Assembly: GCA_947623915.1 (NCBI GenBank)
Contig: CANQIB010000010.1
Span: 16,350-80,349, forward strand
DNA length: 64,000 nucleotides
DNA from: an uncultured Ruminiclostridium sp.
GTDB taxonomy: Bacteria > Bacillota > Clostridia > Oscillospirales > Ruminococcaceae
Direction of reading: 5' to 3'
Shown: in pieces, positions 8,640-18,654 of the stretch
How the letters are laid out: each line of letters starts with the position of its first letter
Position numbering within the stretch: the stretch's first letter is position 1
The notes under the pieces: model-generated
What the model was told of the DNA's origin: nothing
The model's database searches: none
Seen by the model: the letters and a program-made list of their open reading frames with translations, nothing else
Translations under genes and position numbers: made by a program

Positions 8640-9563
8640 TTATCTCACCGTATGCTCAAATATCGTAAGTATAAGCGGCAGGGTGACGCAGGACAGCACC
8701 GTCGCCGCGGCAAACAGCTCGGAGCTGTAGCCGGGATTTTTATCGTATTTTATCGCAAACATGGTGCAGGCGGCAGCCGTCGGACAGGCGGCGGCGATAA
8801 CGTTCACCCCGCTTATCAGCCTGTCAAAGCCGCAAACGGCGCATAAACCGAGCAGCAGCATAGGTATCGCCATCAGCTTTATAAAGCATACCGCGTACAG
8901 CCGAGGCTTTTTCACCGCGTCGCGCAGCCGTACCGTCGCTATTACGGAGCCCGCCACTATCATGGCTAGCGGCGTATTCAGTCCCGCAAGCTGCTCGCAC
9001 ACGTCCAGCAGCACCTGCGGCAGCCTGATATTCAGCAAAAACAGCACCATTCCCACGGCGATGAAAATAACGCAGGGGTGAAGCAGCGCCTTGCCGAGCG
9101 TTTTAAGGGTGAATTTCTCGCCGCTTACCGACAACGCTCCGTGGGTGAACATCAGCACATTGAACAGCGTGATATAAGCGGTGAGGTAAAACACCCCGTC
9201 GTTCCCGAAAAGCCCCTGTATCAGCGGTATCCCCATGAACGCGCAGTTGGAATACACCGCCGCCAGCCTTTCGTTCACCACTCCCGACCGCTCCTTGCGG
9301 CGGAAAATAAGCGGTATTATCAGCAGCGAGGATATTATGCTTGCCCCCGCTAGCGCAAAGGACAGCAGCAACCCTCCCAGCATACTCGCGTCGAACGGCT
9401 TTTGATAGGATACCAGTATCACGACGGGTATAACTATATTCAGCAGCAAGCCGGACAGCTTTTTGGTGCTGTTCTCATCGAGCATATTAGTTTTTCGGCA
9501 GAAGTATCCCACCGCCGCAAGCAGCGCCATCACCGCTACCTGCTGTATTACGGTAATATTCAT
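8640..9563 (-). CDS. AEC (auxin efflux carrier) family permease
   Basis: This 307-residue polytopic membrane protein shows about ten hydrophobic helices, with AALLAAVGYFCRKTNMLD at the N-terminus and the AEC hallmarks PLAMIVAG near residue 190 and AACPTAAACTMFA near 265. Family members move organic acids, malate or small neutral metabolites across the cytoplasmic membrane. It is the first gene of a two-gene unit with thiM (26 bp gap), behind a 17-bp-spaced promoter at 9594-9622. The pairing suggests thiazole or thiamine-precursor uptake, but AEC permeases cannot be assigned a substrate from sequence. Confidence 0.85.
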   Translation of the reverse strand: MNITVIQQVAVMALLAAVGYFCRKTNMLDENSTKKLSGLLLNIVIPVVILVSYQKPFDASMLGGLLLSFALAGASIISSLLIIPLIFRRKERSGVVNERLAAVYSNCAFMGIPLIQGLFGNDGVFYLTAYITLFNVLMFTHGALSVSGEKFTLKTLGKALLHPCVIFIAVGMVLFLLNIRLPQVLLDVCEQLAGLNTPLAMIVAGSVIATVRLRDAVKKPRLYAVCFIKLMAIPMLLLGLCAVCGFDRLISGVNVIAAACPTAAACTMFAIKYDKNPGYSSELFAAATVLSCVTLPLILTIFEHTVR

Positions 9564-9593
9564 TTACCAGCCTTCTTTTGTTCTTTTTCTTTA

Positions 9594-9622
9594 ATTATAC
9601 TATATCCGAGCGCTAAAATCAA
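9594..9622 (-). promoter_or_regulatory. sigma-A promoter of the AEC permease-thiM operon
   Basis: On the minus strand TTGATT (plus 9617-9622) and TATAAT (plus 9594-9599) with a 17-bp spacer. Only about 25 bp of leader precede the start codon, so there is no room for a TPP riboswitch. Confidence 0.75.
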
Positions 9623-9634
9623 TCTTAAAATAAA

Positions 9635-9657
9635 CCCCCGCGGCAGCGCCGCGGGGG
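9635..9657 (-). terminator. terminator of the solute-binding protein gene
   Basis: A perfect 10-bp GC-rich stem, CCCCCGCGGC with its complement around a three-base loop, followed on the minus strand by a T-rich stretch. Confidence 0.8.
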
Positions 9658-9678
9658 TATTGAGGTATCGGGTTGTTC

Positions 9679-11199
9679 TTATGAATTCTTGAGCGATTCT
9701 CTGTAAGGATCGAGGTATCCCTCTACCGTGCCGAAATATTTCTCACGGATAGTGGTATAGGAATCACCGTTCTTGAAAGGCCCGCCGAGGATAGCCTCCT
9801 GACCGTCGGAGTTACCTGTCTGCATAAGAGTGGTAAGCTCGTTGTTGAATCCGAAGCAATCGTCCCATACGAATACGAACTGGTCGCTTTCGGGGTTCTT
9901 CAGCTCAACGGAAAGGTCGTAAAGCTCTTCCGACATAGCAACGTGCGTGTTGTTGACTCTGAGGTCCGCTCCGCAATTCGGGCACTTGCTTAATGTCTTG
10001 TCGGTGCCGGTCTCGCCGCACTCAAGGCACTTGGTATAGTACAGAGTTTCAGCGATAGCCTCTGCCTTTGCTTTTTCTATTCTTTCGGGATCTATCTCGT
10101 TCTCACGGCAAAGCTCCATGTACTTTACGGCAGCCGCTATGTTCTTCGCGCCTGCGGGGCAAAGATAACCGAAGGTATCGGTGTTCATGTAATATTTATC
10201 CGCCTTGTCGTCTCTGGGTATCGGAACGAATTTAACGTCCTGATCCTTCATAGCGGCCTGAGTGGTGGAATAACCCCAGTCAAGACCGAATTCGGAGAAG
10301 AGCGTCTTGCCGTCGATAAGAGCCTGATCGGGGTTCTTGTACTCGCCCTGTATCATGCCCTGTCTTGCGAGATCCTGAAGGAAGTCCTGGCATCTCTGGA
10401 CGTTAGCGTCCTGCATATTGTTGATTATTTCCTTGTTTACACCGTCAACTGAGATCACCTTTGTGCCAGTGGAAACGATAAACGGCATTGCAACAAAGCC
10501 GGTAGGCATGATCCCGTAATAATCCTCGCCGAGGTTGCACCACTCGGTCATGAGGTCTTTCCATGCGGTCCAAGTCCATTCACCGTTTTGATAAAGCTCA
10601 AACGGGTCGGTGCGTATGCCCTCGTTCTCCAGCGCGGTAGCGTTGTAAATAAGCACTACTCCGGCCTTTAACTGGTAGGGGATATAATAATGCTTTCCGC
10701 CATAGTTGAAGTTATCTATGGTCTGCTTCATTCCGCTCCAAAGCGGGCTGTCGAAATCAATGTAGTCGTCCATGGGGGTGTAGAGGTTCTGCTGTATTCC
10801 GTGAGGATAGCACATCCACTCATAGCTTACAAGGTCGGGCGCGTCGCCGGACGCTATAAGCTCCGCCTGCTTAACGAAATACTCACCCGACGTAGTACCG
10901 ATATATTCTATCGTATATCCCGCGTCGTTGAATTTTTCCACCATGTCCTTATCTTGGGTGTTAAGGTCATAGTATCCGCACCATTTCATCACGCTTCCGT
11001 TCGAGGGAAGTTCGGTGACCGTGCCGCCGCTCGATTCGCTGTTCTCGCCGGGCTCCGTCGTCGTTCCGGGGGTGTTGGCCGTAGAGCTTGTTTCGCCGCC
11101 GGCAGACTCCGTGGAAGTGGTATTCTGGCACGCTGTAAGGGAGGTTATCGCCATTGTAGCCGTAAGAATACAGCAAAGCGCTTTTTTAGTCAGCTTCAC
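9679..11199 (-). CDS. extracellular solute-binding lipoprotein (family 1) with embedded zinc ribbon
   Basis: This 506-residue protein is probably a sugar-type ABC-transporter receptor tethered to the outer face of the membrane. It has a basic signal peptide with lipobox LTAC (Cys24), a Ser/Thr/Gly-rich linker, then a family-1 solute-binding fold (segments such as DAPDLVSYEW, YGGKHYYIPY, NEGIRTDPFELYQNGEWTW, and TFGYLCPAGAKN). Oddly, residues 391-409 contain two CxxC pairs, CLECG and CPNCGADL, a rubredoxin-knuckle zinc ribbon not expected in this family or outside the cell. No ABC permease or ATPase gene is adjacent, so its transporter must lie elsewhere. A GC-containing inverted repeat sits between promoter and gene, suggesting repression by a LacI-type regulator. 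Confidence 0.85.
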   Translation of the reverse strand: MKLTKKALCCILTATMAITSLTACQNTTSTESAGGETSSTANTPGTTTEPGENSESSGGTVTELPSNGSVMKWCGYYDLNTQDKDMVEKFNDAGYTIEYIGTTSGEYFVKQAELIASGDAPDLVSYEWMCYPHGIQQNLYTPMDDYIDFDSPLWSGMKQTIDNFNYGGKHYYIPYQLKAGVVLIYNATALENEGIRTDPFELYQNGEWTWTAWKDLMTEWCNLGEDYYGIMPTGFVAMPFIVSTGTKVISVDGVNKEIINNMQDANVQRCQDFLQDLARQGMIQGEYKNPDQALIDGKTLFSEFGLDWGYSTTQAAMKDQDVKFVPIPRDDKADKYYMNTDTFGYLCPAGAKNIAAAVKYMELCRENEIDPERIEKAKAEAIAETLYYTKCLECGETGTDKTLSKCPNCGADLRVNNTHVAMSEELYDLSVELKNPESDQFVFVWDDCFGFNNELTTLMQTGNSDGQEAILGGPFKNGDSYTTIREKYFGTVEGYLDPYRESLKNS

Positions 11200-11272
11200 T
11201 TTAAATCAATCCTTTCATAATAAGGACTCGCCGTCAGAAATTTTCCGGCGGTCCGTTCTCTGCTGCGGCAAG

Positions 11273-11287
11273 TGTAATCGTTTTACA
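11273..11287. promoter_or_regulatory. putative operator upstream of the solute-binding protein
   Basis: TGTAA-N5-TTACA, with a central CG in the spacer, is flanked by nearly complementary GGCAA and TTGCC to give an inverted repeat of about 26 bp with a one-base bulge. It begins about 14 bp downstream of the -10 box, the usual place for a repressor operator. It resembles LacI/CcpA-type boxes, but the half-site spacing is 15 rather than 14. An RNA hairpin is the alternative. Confidence 0.5.
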
Positions 11288-11300
11288 TTGCCACAATAAT

Positions 11301-11329
11301 ATTATATCTCAACGGAAAACTAAATTCAA
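11301..11329 (-). promoter_or_regulatory. sigma-A promoter of the solute-binding protein gene
   Basis: On the minus strand TTGAAT (plus 11324-11329) and TATAAT (plus 11301-11306), 17-bp spacer. The leader of about 95 bases contains the inverted repeat listed separately. Confidence 0.75.
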
Positions 11330-11380
11330 TAAGAGAAAATGACGATTTTTATATTCGTGAATTGTACAATATTCACAAAA

Positions 11381-11424
11381 AAAGTCCGCGCTTTTTGACG
11401 TTCAAAATAAAAGCGCGAACTTTC
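11381..11424 (-). terminator. terminator of the ABC-F gene
   Basis: Minus-strand stem pairing AAAGT..GCGCTTTT with AAAAGCGCG.ACTTT, followed by a run of T residues (plus-strand A-run 11377-11383). Confidence 0.75.
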
Positions 11425-11465
11425 AGTATTTTAATAAGGGTACTTTCCGAAATAAATTCGGTTTG

Positions 11466-13079
11466 TCACAGCGTAAATTTACCGCCGTGCGCCTGTTTTC
11501 TCCATTCTATATATTCCTCATAGCTGCCCTGTCTGTCGTAGCAGCCCGTCTCGGCAAGCTCGATTATGCGGTTGGCGGAGGTCTGGACTATCTCGCGGTC
11601 ATGGGAGGCAAACAGTATGTTGCCCTTAAAATCCCTCAAACCGTTGTTTACCGCGGTTATACTTTCCAAATCGAGATGGTTGGTAGGACGGTCAAGTATC
11701 AGCACGTTAGAGCCGAACAGCATCATACGCGAGAACATACATCTCACCTTTTCGCCGCCGGACAGCACCTTGACCGGCTTATACACCTCGTCGCCGGAAA
11801 ACAGCATTCTGCCGAGAAAACCGCGCAGGTAGGTTTCGGTCTCGTCCTTGGAATACTGGCGTATCCAGTCTATTATCGTTTTGTCGCAGCCGTCAAAAAA
11901 CGCGGAATTATCCTGCGGGAAGTAGCTTACGCTCGCCGTGCTGCCCCACTTATAGCTGCCGGAATCCGGCTCTAGCTCCCCGTTTAATATCCTAAACAGG
12001 GTCGTTACCGCTATCTCGTTATCTCCGACGAACGCTATTTTATCCCCCTTGCCGACGGTAAAGCTGACGTTGTTCAGCACCTTTACGCCGTCAACGGTTT
12101 TGGTCAGCCCGTCCACCGAAAGTATGTCCTTGCCTATCTCCCTGTCCGCCTCAAAGCTGATGAACGGATAGCGGCGGCTGGAGGCGGGCAGCTCCTCTAC
12201 CGTCAGCTTTTCTATCAGCTTTTTGCGGGAGGTAGCCTGCTTTGACTTGGATTTGTTGGCGGAAAAGCGCTGTATAAAGCTCTCCAGTTCCTTTATCTTC
12301 TCCTCCGCTTTCTTGTTCTGCTGCTTTGTCATACGCTGTATGAGCTGCGAGGATTCATACCAGAATTCGTAGTTCCCGACGTACATTTTTATCTTTCCGT
12401 AATCTATATCGACCGTGTGGGTGCAGACGTTGTTCAAAAAATGGCGGTCATGCGATACCACTATCACCGTTCCGAAATATTCCGCCAAAAAGTCCTCCAG
12501 CCACGCCACCGCGTCGATGTCGAGATGGTTGGTAGGCTCGTCCATCAGGATAATATCGGGATTTCCGAACAACGCCTGCGCCAGCAGCACCTTTACCTTT
12601 TCGCTGCCCGCAAGCGAGGACATTTGGGAATACATGATACCCTCGTCCAGACCCAGCCCCTGTATCAGCTTGGACGCGTCGCTCTCGGCTTCCCAGCCGC
12701 CAAGCTCGGCAAATTCGCCCTCCAGCTCGCTTGCTCTTTCTCCGTCCGCCTCCGAAAAATCCTCCTTTTCGTACAGCGCGTCCTTTTCTTTCATTATCTC
12801 ATACAATCGGCTGTTGCCCATTATGACCGTTTCCTGTACCGTATATTCGTCGTAAGCGAAATGGTCCTGCTTCAGTACGGACATTCTCAGTCCCGCTGGT
12901 ATGCTGACGCTGCCGGCGGCAGGCTCAAGCTCCCCGCAAAGTATTTTTAAAAACGTGGATTTCCCCGCCCCGTTCGCGCCTATCACGCCGTAGCAGTTTC
13001 CCGCGTTGAATATAAGGTTCACGTCTTTAAAAAGCGTCTGCCCTCCGAAGTTTATCGCAAGATCCGATACCGTTATCAT
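11466..13079 (-). CDS. ABC-F family ATPase with altered second nucleotide-binding site
   Basis: This 537-residue soluble protein has the ABC-F layout of two ATPase domains joined by a charged helical linker, as in YbiT/YkpA-type ribosome-associated factors. Domain 1 is intact (Walker A GANGAGKST, Walker B IILMDEPTNHLD). Domain 2 reads GDNEIAVTTLF where the subgroup normally has NEIAKTT, so the Walker A lysine is Val358, and DRPTNHLD where DEPTNHLD is expected, so the catalytic glutamate is Arg464. The signature LSGGEKVRCMFSRMML is kept. The start at 13079 is preferred because GAAAGGA lies nine bases upstream. It is a single-gene unit. ABC-F proteins act on stalled or antibiotic-bound ribosomes; this one cannot be assigned to resistance or housekeeping from sequence. 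Confidence 0.9.
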   Translation of the reverse strand: MITVSDLAINFGGQTLFKDVNLIFNAGNCYGVIGANGAGKSTFLKILCGELEPAAGSVSIPAGLRMSVLKQDHFAYDEYTVQETVIMGNSRLYEIMKEKDALYEKEDFSEADGERASELEGEFAELGGWEAESDASKLIQGLGLDEGIMYSQMSSLAGSEKVKVLLAQALFGNPDIILMDEPTNHLDIDAVAWLEDFLAEYFGTVIVVSHDRHFLNNVCTHTVDIDYGKIKMYVGNYEFWYESSQLIQRMTKQQNKKAEEKIKELESFIQRFSANKSKSKQATSRKKLIEKLTVEELPASSRRYPFISFEADREIGKDILSVDGLTKTVDGVKVLNNVSFTVGKGDKIAFVGDNEIAVTTLFRILNGELEPDSGSYKWGSTASVSYFPQDNSAFFDGCDKTIIDWIRQYSKDETETYLRGFLGRMLFSGDEVYKPVKVLSGGEKVRCMFSRMMLFGSNVLILDRPTNHLDLESITAVNNGLRDFKGNILFASHDREIVQTSANRIIELAETGCYDRQGSYEEYIEWRKQAHGGKFTL

Positions 13080-13176
13080 ATTATTCCGTCCTTTCATGTA
13101 TCTAAAGCGTTATCCCCGCTGTGTGAGTTCTTAAACAAATCAGCGTTATTTGAATTTAAAAAGTCACCTAGCGATT

Positions 13177-13205
13177 ATTTTACCATATTCTAAGGCAAAT
13201 TGCAA
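13177..13205 (-). promoter_or_regulatory. sigma-A promoter of the ABC-F gene
   Basis: On the minus strand TTGCAA (plus 13200-13205) and TAAAAT (plus 13177-13182), 17-bp spacer. It is divergent from the promoter at 13267-13295. Confidence 0.68.
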
Positions 13206-13266
13206 CGGTAAAAGGAATAATTCCCACGAAAGGAACAGATTACCGAGCGTCGGCTCAATTTTATAC

Positions 13267-13295
13267 TTGCATTTGACAAAACTATAGTGTATAAT
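13267..13295 (+). promoter_or_regulatory. sigma-A promoter of the dehydratase-activase fusion gene
   Basis: TTGCAT (13267-13272) and TATAAT (13290-13295) with 17-bp spacer. The TTGACA found in between is only 11 bp from the -10 and is rejected as the -35. The intergenic region 13080-13369 contains only these two divergent promoters. Confidence 0.75.
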
Positions 13296-13369
13296 TAAAA
13301 ATGCGGTATTGTCACGACTCGTACCGTAAAATTTTATCCGTCGAACGGATTTGAAAAAAGAGGTCTGAG

Positions 13370-16300
13370 ATGTTACATATAGGACTTGACGTCGGTTCCA
13401 CCACCGTAAAGATAGCGGTGACGGACGACGAGAGAAAACTGATATACAAAAACTACCAACGGCATTATTCGGATATAAAAAAGACTATCGCCGAGGTGCT
13501 GGGCGGCTGCCTTGACTCGCTGACCGACGAATCAGTTACGATAGCGGTCACGGGCTCGGGCGGAATATCCGTGTCCCGTTGGTTGGATATACCGTTCGTG
13601 CAGGAGGTAACGGCAGGCACTGAGGCGATACAGGTGCTGATACCCAAAACCGACGTCGCCATCGAGCTTGGCGGCGAGGACGCCAAGATAACCTATCTGC
13701 GCGACGGCGTGGAACAGCGTATGAACGGGACTTGCGCGGGCGGCACCGGCGCGTTTATCGACCAGATGGCGGCGCTGCTCAACACGGATATAACCGGACT
13801 TAACGAGCTTGCCAAGGAATATACCGTCATCTACCCCATAGCGTCGCGCTGCGGAGTGTTTGCAAAAAGCGACATACAGCCGCTTTTAAACGACGGCGCG
13901 AAAAGGAGCGACGTTGCGGCGTCGATATTCCAGTCGGTGGTAAATCAGACGATAAGCGGGCTTGCCTGCGGAAAGCCGATAAGAGGATATGTGGCGTTCC
14001 TCGGAGGTCCCTTGCACTATCTGTCCGAGCTTAGAAAACGCTTTATAGAAACGCTGCACCTCGACGAGGAGCATATAATATTCCCCCAAGACGCCAATCT
14101 GTTCGTGGCAATGGGCGCGTCCTTCTCGGACAATCGCGCCGAGGCGGACACATCGGCGCTCAGGGAAAAGCTGGCTACCCTTTCAGCGGTGGAGGTACAC
14201 GAGGTCGAAAGGCTCGCCCCGCTGTTCAAAGACGAACAGGAGCGCAAAGAATTTACCGAGCGGCACGCCAAGGCGGTAATACCCGTAAAGGACCTTTCGG
14301 CTCATACGGGAGCGTGCTATTTGGGCATAGACGCGGGTTCCACCACCACCAAAGCCGTGCTTACCGACAAAGAGGGCGAGATACTGTATTCCCATTACGG
14401 CAACAACATGGGCGATCCGTTAAAGTCCGTGATAGAGATACTGCGCGATATATATTCCAAGCTGCCCGAAAAGGCATATATAGCCAAAGCCACCGCTACC
14501 GGCTACGGCGAGCATCTTATCAAAGCCGCGCTGAAAGCGGATTACGGCGAGATAGAAACGATGGCGCATTACAAGGCGGCGGAAAAGTTATTGCCGGGCG
14601 TGCAGTTCATACTTGACATAGGCGGTCAGGACATGAAGTGCATGAGGGTGAAAAACGGCGAGATAGAAAGCATATTGCTGAACGAGGCGTGTTCCTCCGG
14701 CTGCGGCTCTTTTATCCAGAATTTTGCGGCGGCGCTCGGCATGGGATCGTCGGAATTTGCCAAAATAGGACTGGACGCAAAAAATCCCGTCGATCTCGGC
14801 TCGCGCTGCACGGTGTTTATGAACAGCCGAGTAAAGCAGGCGCAAAAGGAGGGAGCGAGCGTTGCGGACATTTCCGCGGGTCTGTCCTATTCCGTGGTGA
14901 AAAACGCGCTTTTCAAGGTCATAAAGATACGCGACCCCAAGGCAATGGGCGAAAAGATAATAGTTCAGGGCGGCACGTTCCTTAACGATTCGGTGCTGCG
15001 CGCATTTGAGCTTACCTGCGGCAGAGAGGTCGTAAGACCCGACAAAGCGGGACTTATGGGCGCATACGGCAGCGCGCTGGTAGCGGCGGAACGCGACGAC
15101 GGCAAGGGCAGCACCATAGCCGCCGCAGACCGTCTGGAAAACTTCCAAATAACCAAGACGACGGCGCGGTGCGGACGCTGCTCCAATAACTGCCTGCTTA
15201 CGATAAGTCGATTTGACGACGGCACAAAATTCATCACCAACAACCGCTGTGAACGCGGCGCGGGAGGAGGAGCAAAGCGCTCCGACCTGCCCAACCTGTT
15301 TGAATACAAATATAACCGTCTTTTCGAGTACGAGCCGCTGCCCGAAAGCGAGGCAAAGCGCGGCGTGGTGGGACTTCCGAGAGTTTTGGGAATGTACGAG
15401 AACTACCCGTTCTGGTTCACATTCTTCACGCAGCTCGGCTACAGCGTAAAGCTGTCCCCGAAATCGGGGCGCGATATTTACGATATGGGTATCGAAACCA
15501 TGCCCTCCGAATCGGTGTGCTACCCCGCAAAGCTGTCACACGGGCATATCATGTCGCTGTTAAAGGACGGCGTGAAATTCATCTTCTACCCCTCGCTGCC
15601 TTACGAGATGGACAACGGAGGCGGCGGCGACAATCACTACAACTGCCCCGTGGTCGCGACCTACAGCGAGGTCATCAAAAACGCCGTTCCTGAGTTGAGA
15701 GAGGACGGGGTCACTTTCCTAAATCCTTTCCTGCCGATATACGACGAAGAAAGAATGTTGGAGCGCCTTATCGAGGTGTTCCACCCGCTGGGCGTCGGCG
15801 GCGAGGAGATAGGCCCCGCGCTGAAAGCGGCGTATAAAGAGGACAGACGTTTTAAGGACGATATACGTTCAAAGGGCGAGGAAGTCCTTAAAATGCTCAA
15901 AGAAACGGGAAGAAAAGGCATAGTGCTTGCCGGCAGACCTTACCACGTCGACCCCGAAATAAATCACGGCATACCCGAAATGATAAACGGATACGGCTTC
16001 GCGGTGCTTACCGAGGACAGCGTGGCGCATCTGGGCAGCATAGTCCGTCCCATTAGAATAGTGGATCAATGGATGTACCACACCCGACTTTATGCCGCGG
16101 CATCACTGGTGGGGAAAACTCCCGAACTTGAGCTGGTGCAGCTTAACAGCTTTGGCTGCGGTCTGGACGCGATAACTACCGACGAGGTACAGGAGATACT
16201 GCAAGGCTACGGTCGTATGTATACGGTGCTGAAGATAGACGAGGTGAACAACCTCGGCGCGGCAAGGATACGCCTGCGCTCGCTCATTTCCGTAATGGAG

Positions 16301-17653
16301 GAGCGGGAGCGCAACGGTATAAAACCGACCGGCGAATTTACCCCCTACAAGCGGCAGCCGCTGTTCACTAAGGAGATGAAGAAAAAGCATACGATAATCG
16401 CGCCGCAGATGTCCCCGATACATTTCGAGCTGCTGGAGGCGGCGTTCCGCTACTGCGGATACAATATCGTTATACTCAAGGACTACTCCAAGCAGGTCGT
16501 GGACGAGGGACTTAAATATGTAAACAACGACGCGTGCTATCCCGCGATAATCACGATAGGGCAGCTGCTGCACGCGCTCAACAGCGGAGAATACGACAAG
16601 GACAACGTGTCGGTGCTGATAACCCAGACCGGCGGCGCTTGCAGAGCGACCAACTATGTAGGTATGCTGAAAAAGGCGCTGAAAGACGCCGGACTTACCA
16701 ACATTCCGATAATCTCACTGAATATCGTCGGAATGGAGAAAAACCCCGGCTTCGGCATTACACCGACGATGATGCTGCGCGCATTCATGGCGCTGATATA
16801 CGGCGACGTGCTTTGCCGCTGTCTGTATAAGGTACGCCCGTATGAAGTGGAAAAGGGCGCGGCGCAGGCGATGTACGAAAAATGGAACGCTTATCTGCGG
16901 GAGGATATAAAACACCTGTCGATAGGACGCTTTAATAAAAACGTCCGCAATATCGTAAGCGATTTCGACTCTATCCCCTGCCTCGATATAGTTAAGCCGA
17001 GGGTAGGTCTGGTCGGCGAGATACTGGTAAAATATCACCCCGCCGCCAACAATTTTGCGGTGGACCTTGTGGAGAGCGAGGGCGCGGAAGCGGTAGTGCC
17101 GGATCTTATGGGATTTATCTACTATATCTGCGACCATGCGAACACCCGTCGTGAGCTGCTCACCGTGTCAAATTCAAGATATGTGCTGTCGAATGCGGCG
17201 ATACATTTCATCGAGTGGATGCAGAATTCCTACAAAAAAGCGATAGAGGGCACGAAGTTCGGCTCGTTCATGAAGATAAGCGATATGCGGCGGTTGGTGG
17301 AGGGCGTCGTTTCCACCGGCAATATAGCGGGAGAGGGCTGGTTCCTTTCGGCGGAAATGATAGAGCTTATCCACAGCGGAGTAAACAACATCATATGTAT
17401 GCAGCCGTTTGCCTGCCTGCCCAACCATGTTACGGGAAAGGGCATAATCGGCGAGCTTAGGCGGCAAAATCCCCATGCCAACATAATCGCGGTGGACTAT
17501 GACCCCGGCGCTTCCGAGGTAAACCAGATAAACCGTATCAAGCTGATGCTGGCACAGGCGTTCCGCCAACTCAAACAGCTTCCCGACGAAACGGAGGTTT
17601 CCCCCTCCGTAAGCGTTGAAGATAAATACGCTTCACTGGTAAAGGACGCGTAA
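13370..17653 (+). CDS. 2-hydroxyacyl-CoA dehydratase activase, large fusion protein
   Basis: This 1427-residue protein joins two BadF/BcrA-type ATPase modules, a DUF2229-like segment and a dehydratase D-component-like C-terminus. The ATPase modules begin with [13 protein letters not shown] (residue 4) and [13 protein letters not shown] (about 318). Each keeps cysteines expected to hold the dimer-bridging [4Fe-4S] cluster: [11 protein letters not shown] and ASRCGVF in the first, [10 protein letters not shown] and GSRCTVF in the second. A CxxC-N-C cluster lies near residue 600 and more Cys-containing loops follow ([15 protein letters not shown]). Activases of this type use ATP to inject an electron into radical acyl-CoA dehydratases. 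This long form is widespread in Clostridia, but its true substrate is unsettled. The next gene follows by 46 bp, probably co-transcribed. RBS AGAGGT. Confidence 0.9.
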   Translation: MLHIGLDVGSTTVKIAVTDDERKLIYKNYQRHYSDIKKTIAEVLGGCLDSLTDESVTIAVTGSGGISVSRWLDIPFVQEVTAGTEAIQVLIPKTDVAIELGGEDAKITYLRDGVEQRMNGTCAGGTGAFIDQMAALLNTDITGLNELAKEYTVIYPIASRCGVFAKSDIQPLLNDGAKRSDVAASIFQSVVNQTISGLACGKPIRGYVAFLGGPLHYLSELRKRFIETLHLDEEHIIFPQDANLFVAMGASFSDNRAEADTSALREKLATLSAVEVHEVERLAPLFKDEQERKEFTERHAKAVIPVKDLSAHTGACYLGIDAGSTTTKAVLTDKEGEILYSHYGNNMGDPLKSVIEILRDIYSKLPEKAYIAKATATGYGEHLIKAALKADYGEIETMAHYKAAEKLLPGVQFILDIGGQDMKCMRVKNGEIESILLNEACSSGCGSFIQNFAAALGMGSSEFAKIGLDAKNPVDLGSRCTVFMNSRVKQAQKEGASVADISAGLSYSVVKNALFKVIKIRDPKAMGEKIIVQGGTFLNDSVLRAFELTCGREVVRPDKAGLMGAYGSALVAAERDDGKGSTIAAADRLENFQITKTTARCGRCSNNCLLTISRFDDGTKFITNNRCERGAGGGAKRSDLPNLFEYKYNRLFEYEPLPESEAKRGVVGLPRVLGMYENYPFWFTFFTQLGYSVKLSPKSGRDIYDMGIETMPSESVCYPAKLSHGHIMSLLKDGVKFIFYPSLPYEMDNGGGGDNHYNCPVVATYSEVIKNAVPELREDGVTFLNPFLPIYDEERMLERLIEVFHPLGVGGEEIGPALKAAYKEDRRFKDDIRSKGEEVLKMLKETGRKGIVLAGRPYHVDPEINHGIPEMINGYGFAVLTEDSVAHLGSIVRPIRIVDQWMYHTRLYAAASLVGKTPELELVQLNSFGCGLDAITTDEVQEILQGYGRMYTVLKIDEVNNLGAARIRLRSLISVMEERERNGIKPTGEFTPYKRQPLFTKEMKKKHTIIAPQMSPIHFELLEAAFRYCGYNIVILKDYSKQVVDEGLKYVNNDACYPAIITIGQLLHALNSGEYDKDNVSVLITQTGGACRATNYVGMLKKALKDAGLTNIPIISLNIVGMEKNPGFGITPTMMLRAFMALIYGDVLCRCLYKVRPYEVEKGAAQAMYEKWNAYLREDIKHLSIGRFNKNVRNIVSDFDSIPCLDIVKPRVGLVGEILVKYHPAANNFAVDLVESEGAEAVVPDLMGFIYYICDHANTRRELLTVSNSRYVLSNAAIHFIEWMQNSYKKAIEGTKFGSFMKISDMRRLVEGVVSTGNIAGEGWFLSAEMIELIHSGVNNIICMQPFACLPNHVTGKGIIGELRRQNPHANIIAVDYDPGASEVNQINRIKLMLAQAFRQLKQLPDETEVSPSVSVEDKYASLVKDA

Positions 17654-17699
17654 CGCTCCTTTAAAAGCGAAGAAAAACCAAACAGGAAAGGAAAAGATC

Positions 17700-18629
17700 A
17701 TGGCAAATTTTAAATTTTCCACAGCGGAAAATCCCAAGCAGGTAAACGGTAAAAAGATAGGTCTTATCGTTTTGGCGGTGATAATCCTGATAGTGCTTAT
17801 CACGGTGCTGTTCAACAGCTTTACGATAGTAAACGAGGGCTTTATCGGAGTTAAGTACACATTCGGTAAGATAACGCAGGATAATCTTGCCCCGGGACTT
17901 AATATGTGTATTCCGTTCGTAGAGGAGATACGTCAGGTAGACACCCGTGAACAGGTATACAGCGTGACCGAGGACGCATACACCAGCGACACTCAGAGCG
18001 TGGAGGAGCTGCGGCTGAAGCTGAACTATTACTACGACACCTCAAAGCTGTCCGACATTATAAGAACGGTAGGTATCGACAACGTTGAGACCAAGCTGCT
18101 CGTGCAGAACGTTGCGAAGATAGCCAAAAACGAGATAGGTAAGATAAAGGCGGAGGATCTTGTACAGTCGCGCGCCGACGTTCAGCAGAAGATACAGGAC
18201 GCGCTTTCCGCCACGCTTGAGCCGAACGGTATAATAGTCGCGGCATTCGCGATAGAAAACCTCAGCTTTGATGCGCAGTTCGAGGAATCCATACAGGCTA
18301 AAGTCATAGCGGAGCAGGACGCGCTGAAGATGGAAAACAAGACCAAGGAAAAGGAAGAAGAGGCAAAACAGCGCGTTATCGCGGCGCAGGCAGAGGCGGA
18401 CAGCACCAAGCTCGCCGCCGACGCGCAGGCTTACGCGATAAAAGCGGTGCAGGAGCAGCTTTCCAACAGCCCCAACTATATCGATTATCTCAAAATAAAC
18501 AACTGGAACGGCGAGCTTCCCCAGATAATAGGCGACGGTGTGAACCCGTTCGTAAATCTTGACAGCTCCGCCAACAACGCGTCGAGCGGTTCCGCCTCCG
18601 GCGGTTCGCAGAGCACGAACGAGCAGTAA
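17700..18629 (+). CDS. SPFH/Band 7 domain membrane protein
   Basis: This 309-residue protein has one N-terminal membrane helix (about residues 21-43), a Band 7/SPFH domain (about 44-210, starting IVNEGFIGVKYTFGKI), an Ala/Glu/Lys-rich coiled coil (about 200-255, with KTKEKEEEAKQRVIAAQAEADSTK read in parts), and a Ser/Gly-rich tail. It resembles HflK/stomatin-type scaffolds that oligomerise at the membrane and organise microdomains or proteases. No FtsH or NfeD partner is adjacent. It lies 46 bp after the activase gene and before pcrA; a hairpin follows its stop. Ribosome site AGGAAAGGAAAA. Confidence 0.88.
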   Translation: MANFKFSTAENPKQVNGKKIGLIVLAVIILIVLITVLFNSFTIVNEGFIGVKYTFGKITQDNLAPGLNMCIPFVEEIRQVDTREQVYSVTEDAYTSDTQSVEELRLKLNYYYDTSKLSDIIRTVGIDNVETKLLVQNVAKIAKNEIGKIKAEDLVQSRADVQQKIQDALSATLEPNGIIVAAFAIENLSFDAQFEESIQAKVIAEQDALKMENKTKEKEEEAKQRVIAAQAEADSTKLAADAQAYAIKAVQEQLSNSPNYIDYLKINNWNGELPQIIGDGVNPFVNLDSSANNASSGSASGGSQSTNEQ

Positions 18630-18654
18630 TTTTCGGGTTCTGCCGCTATATGCA

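Noticed and set aside
8614..8640. TPP riboswitch before thiM
   Set aside because: Only 26 bp separate thiM from the AEC gene, and the AEC leader is about 25 bp, too short for the element.
13273..13295. TTGACA as the -35 box of the activase gene
   Set aside because: It is 11 bp from the TATAAT; TTGCAT at 17 bp fits the pattern seen at the other promoters.
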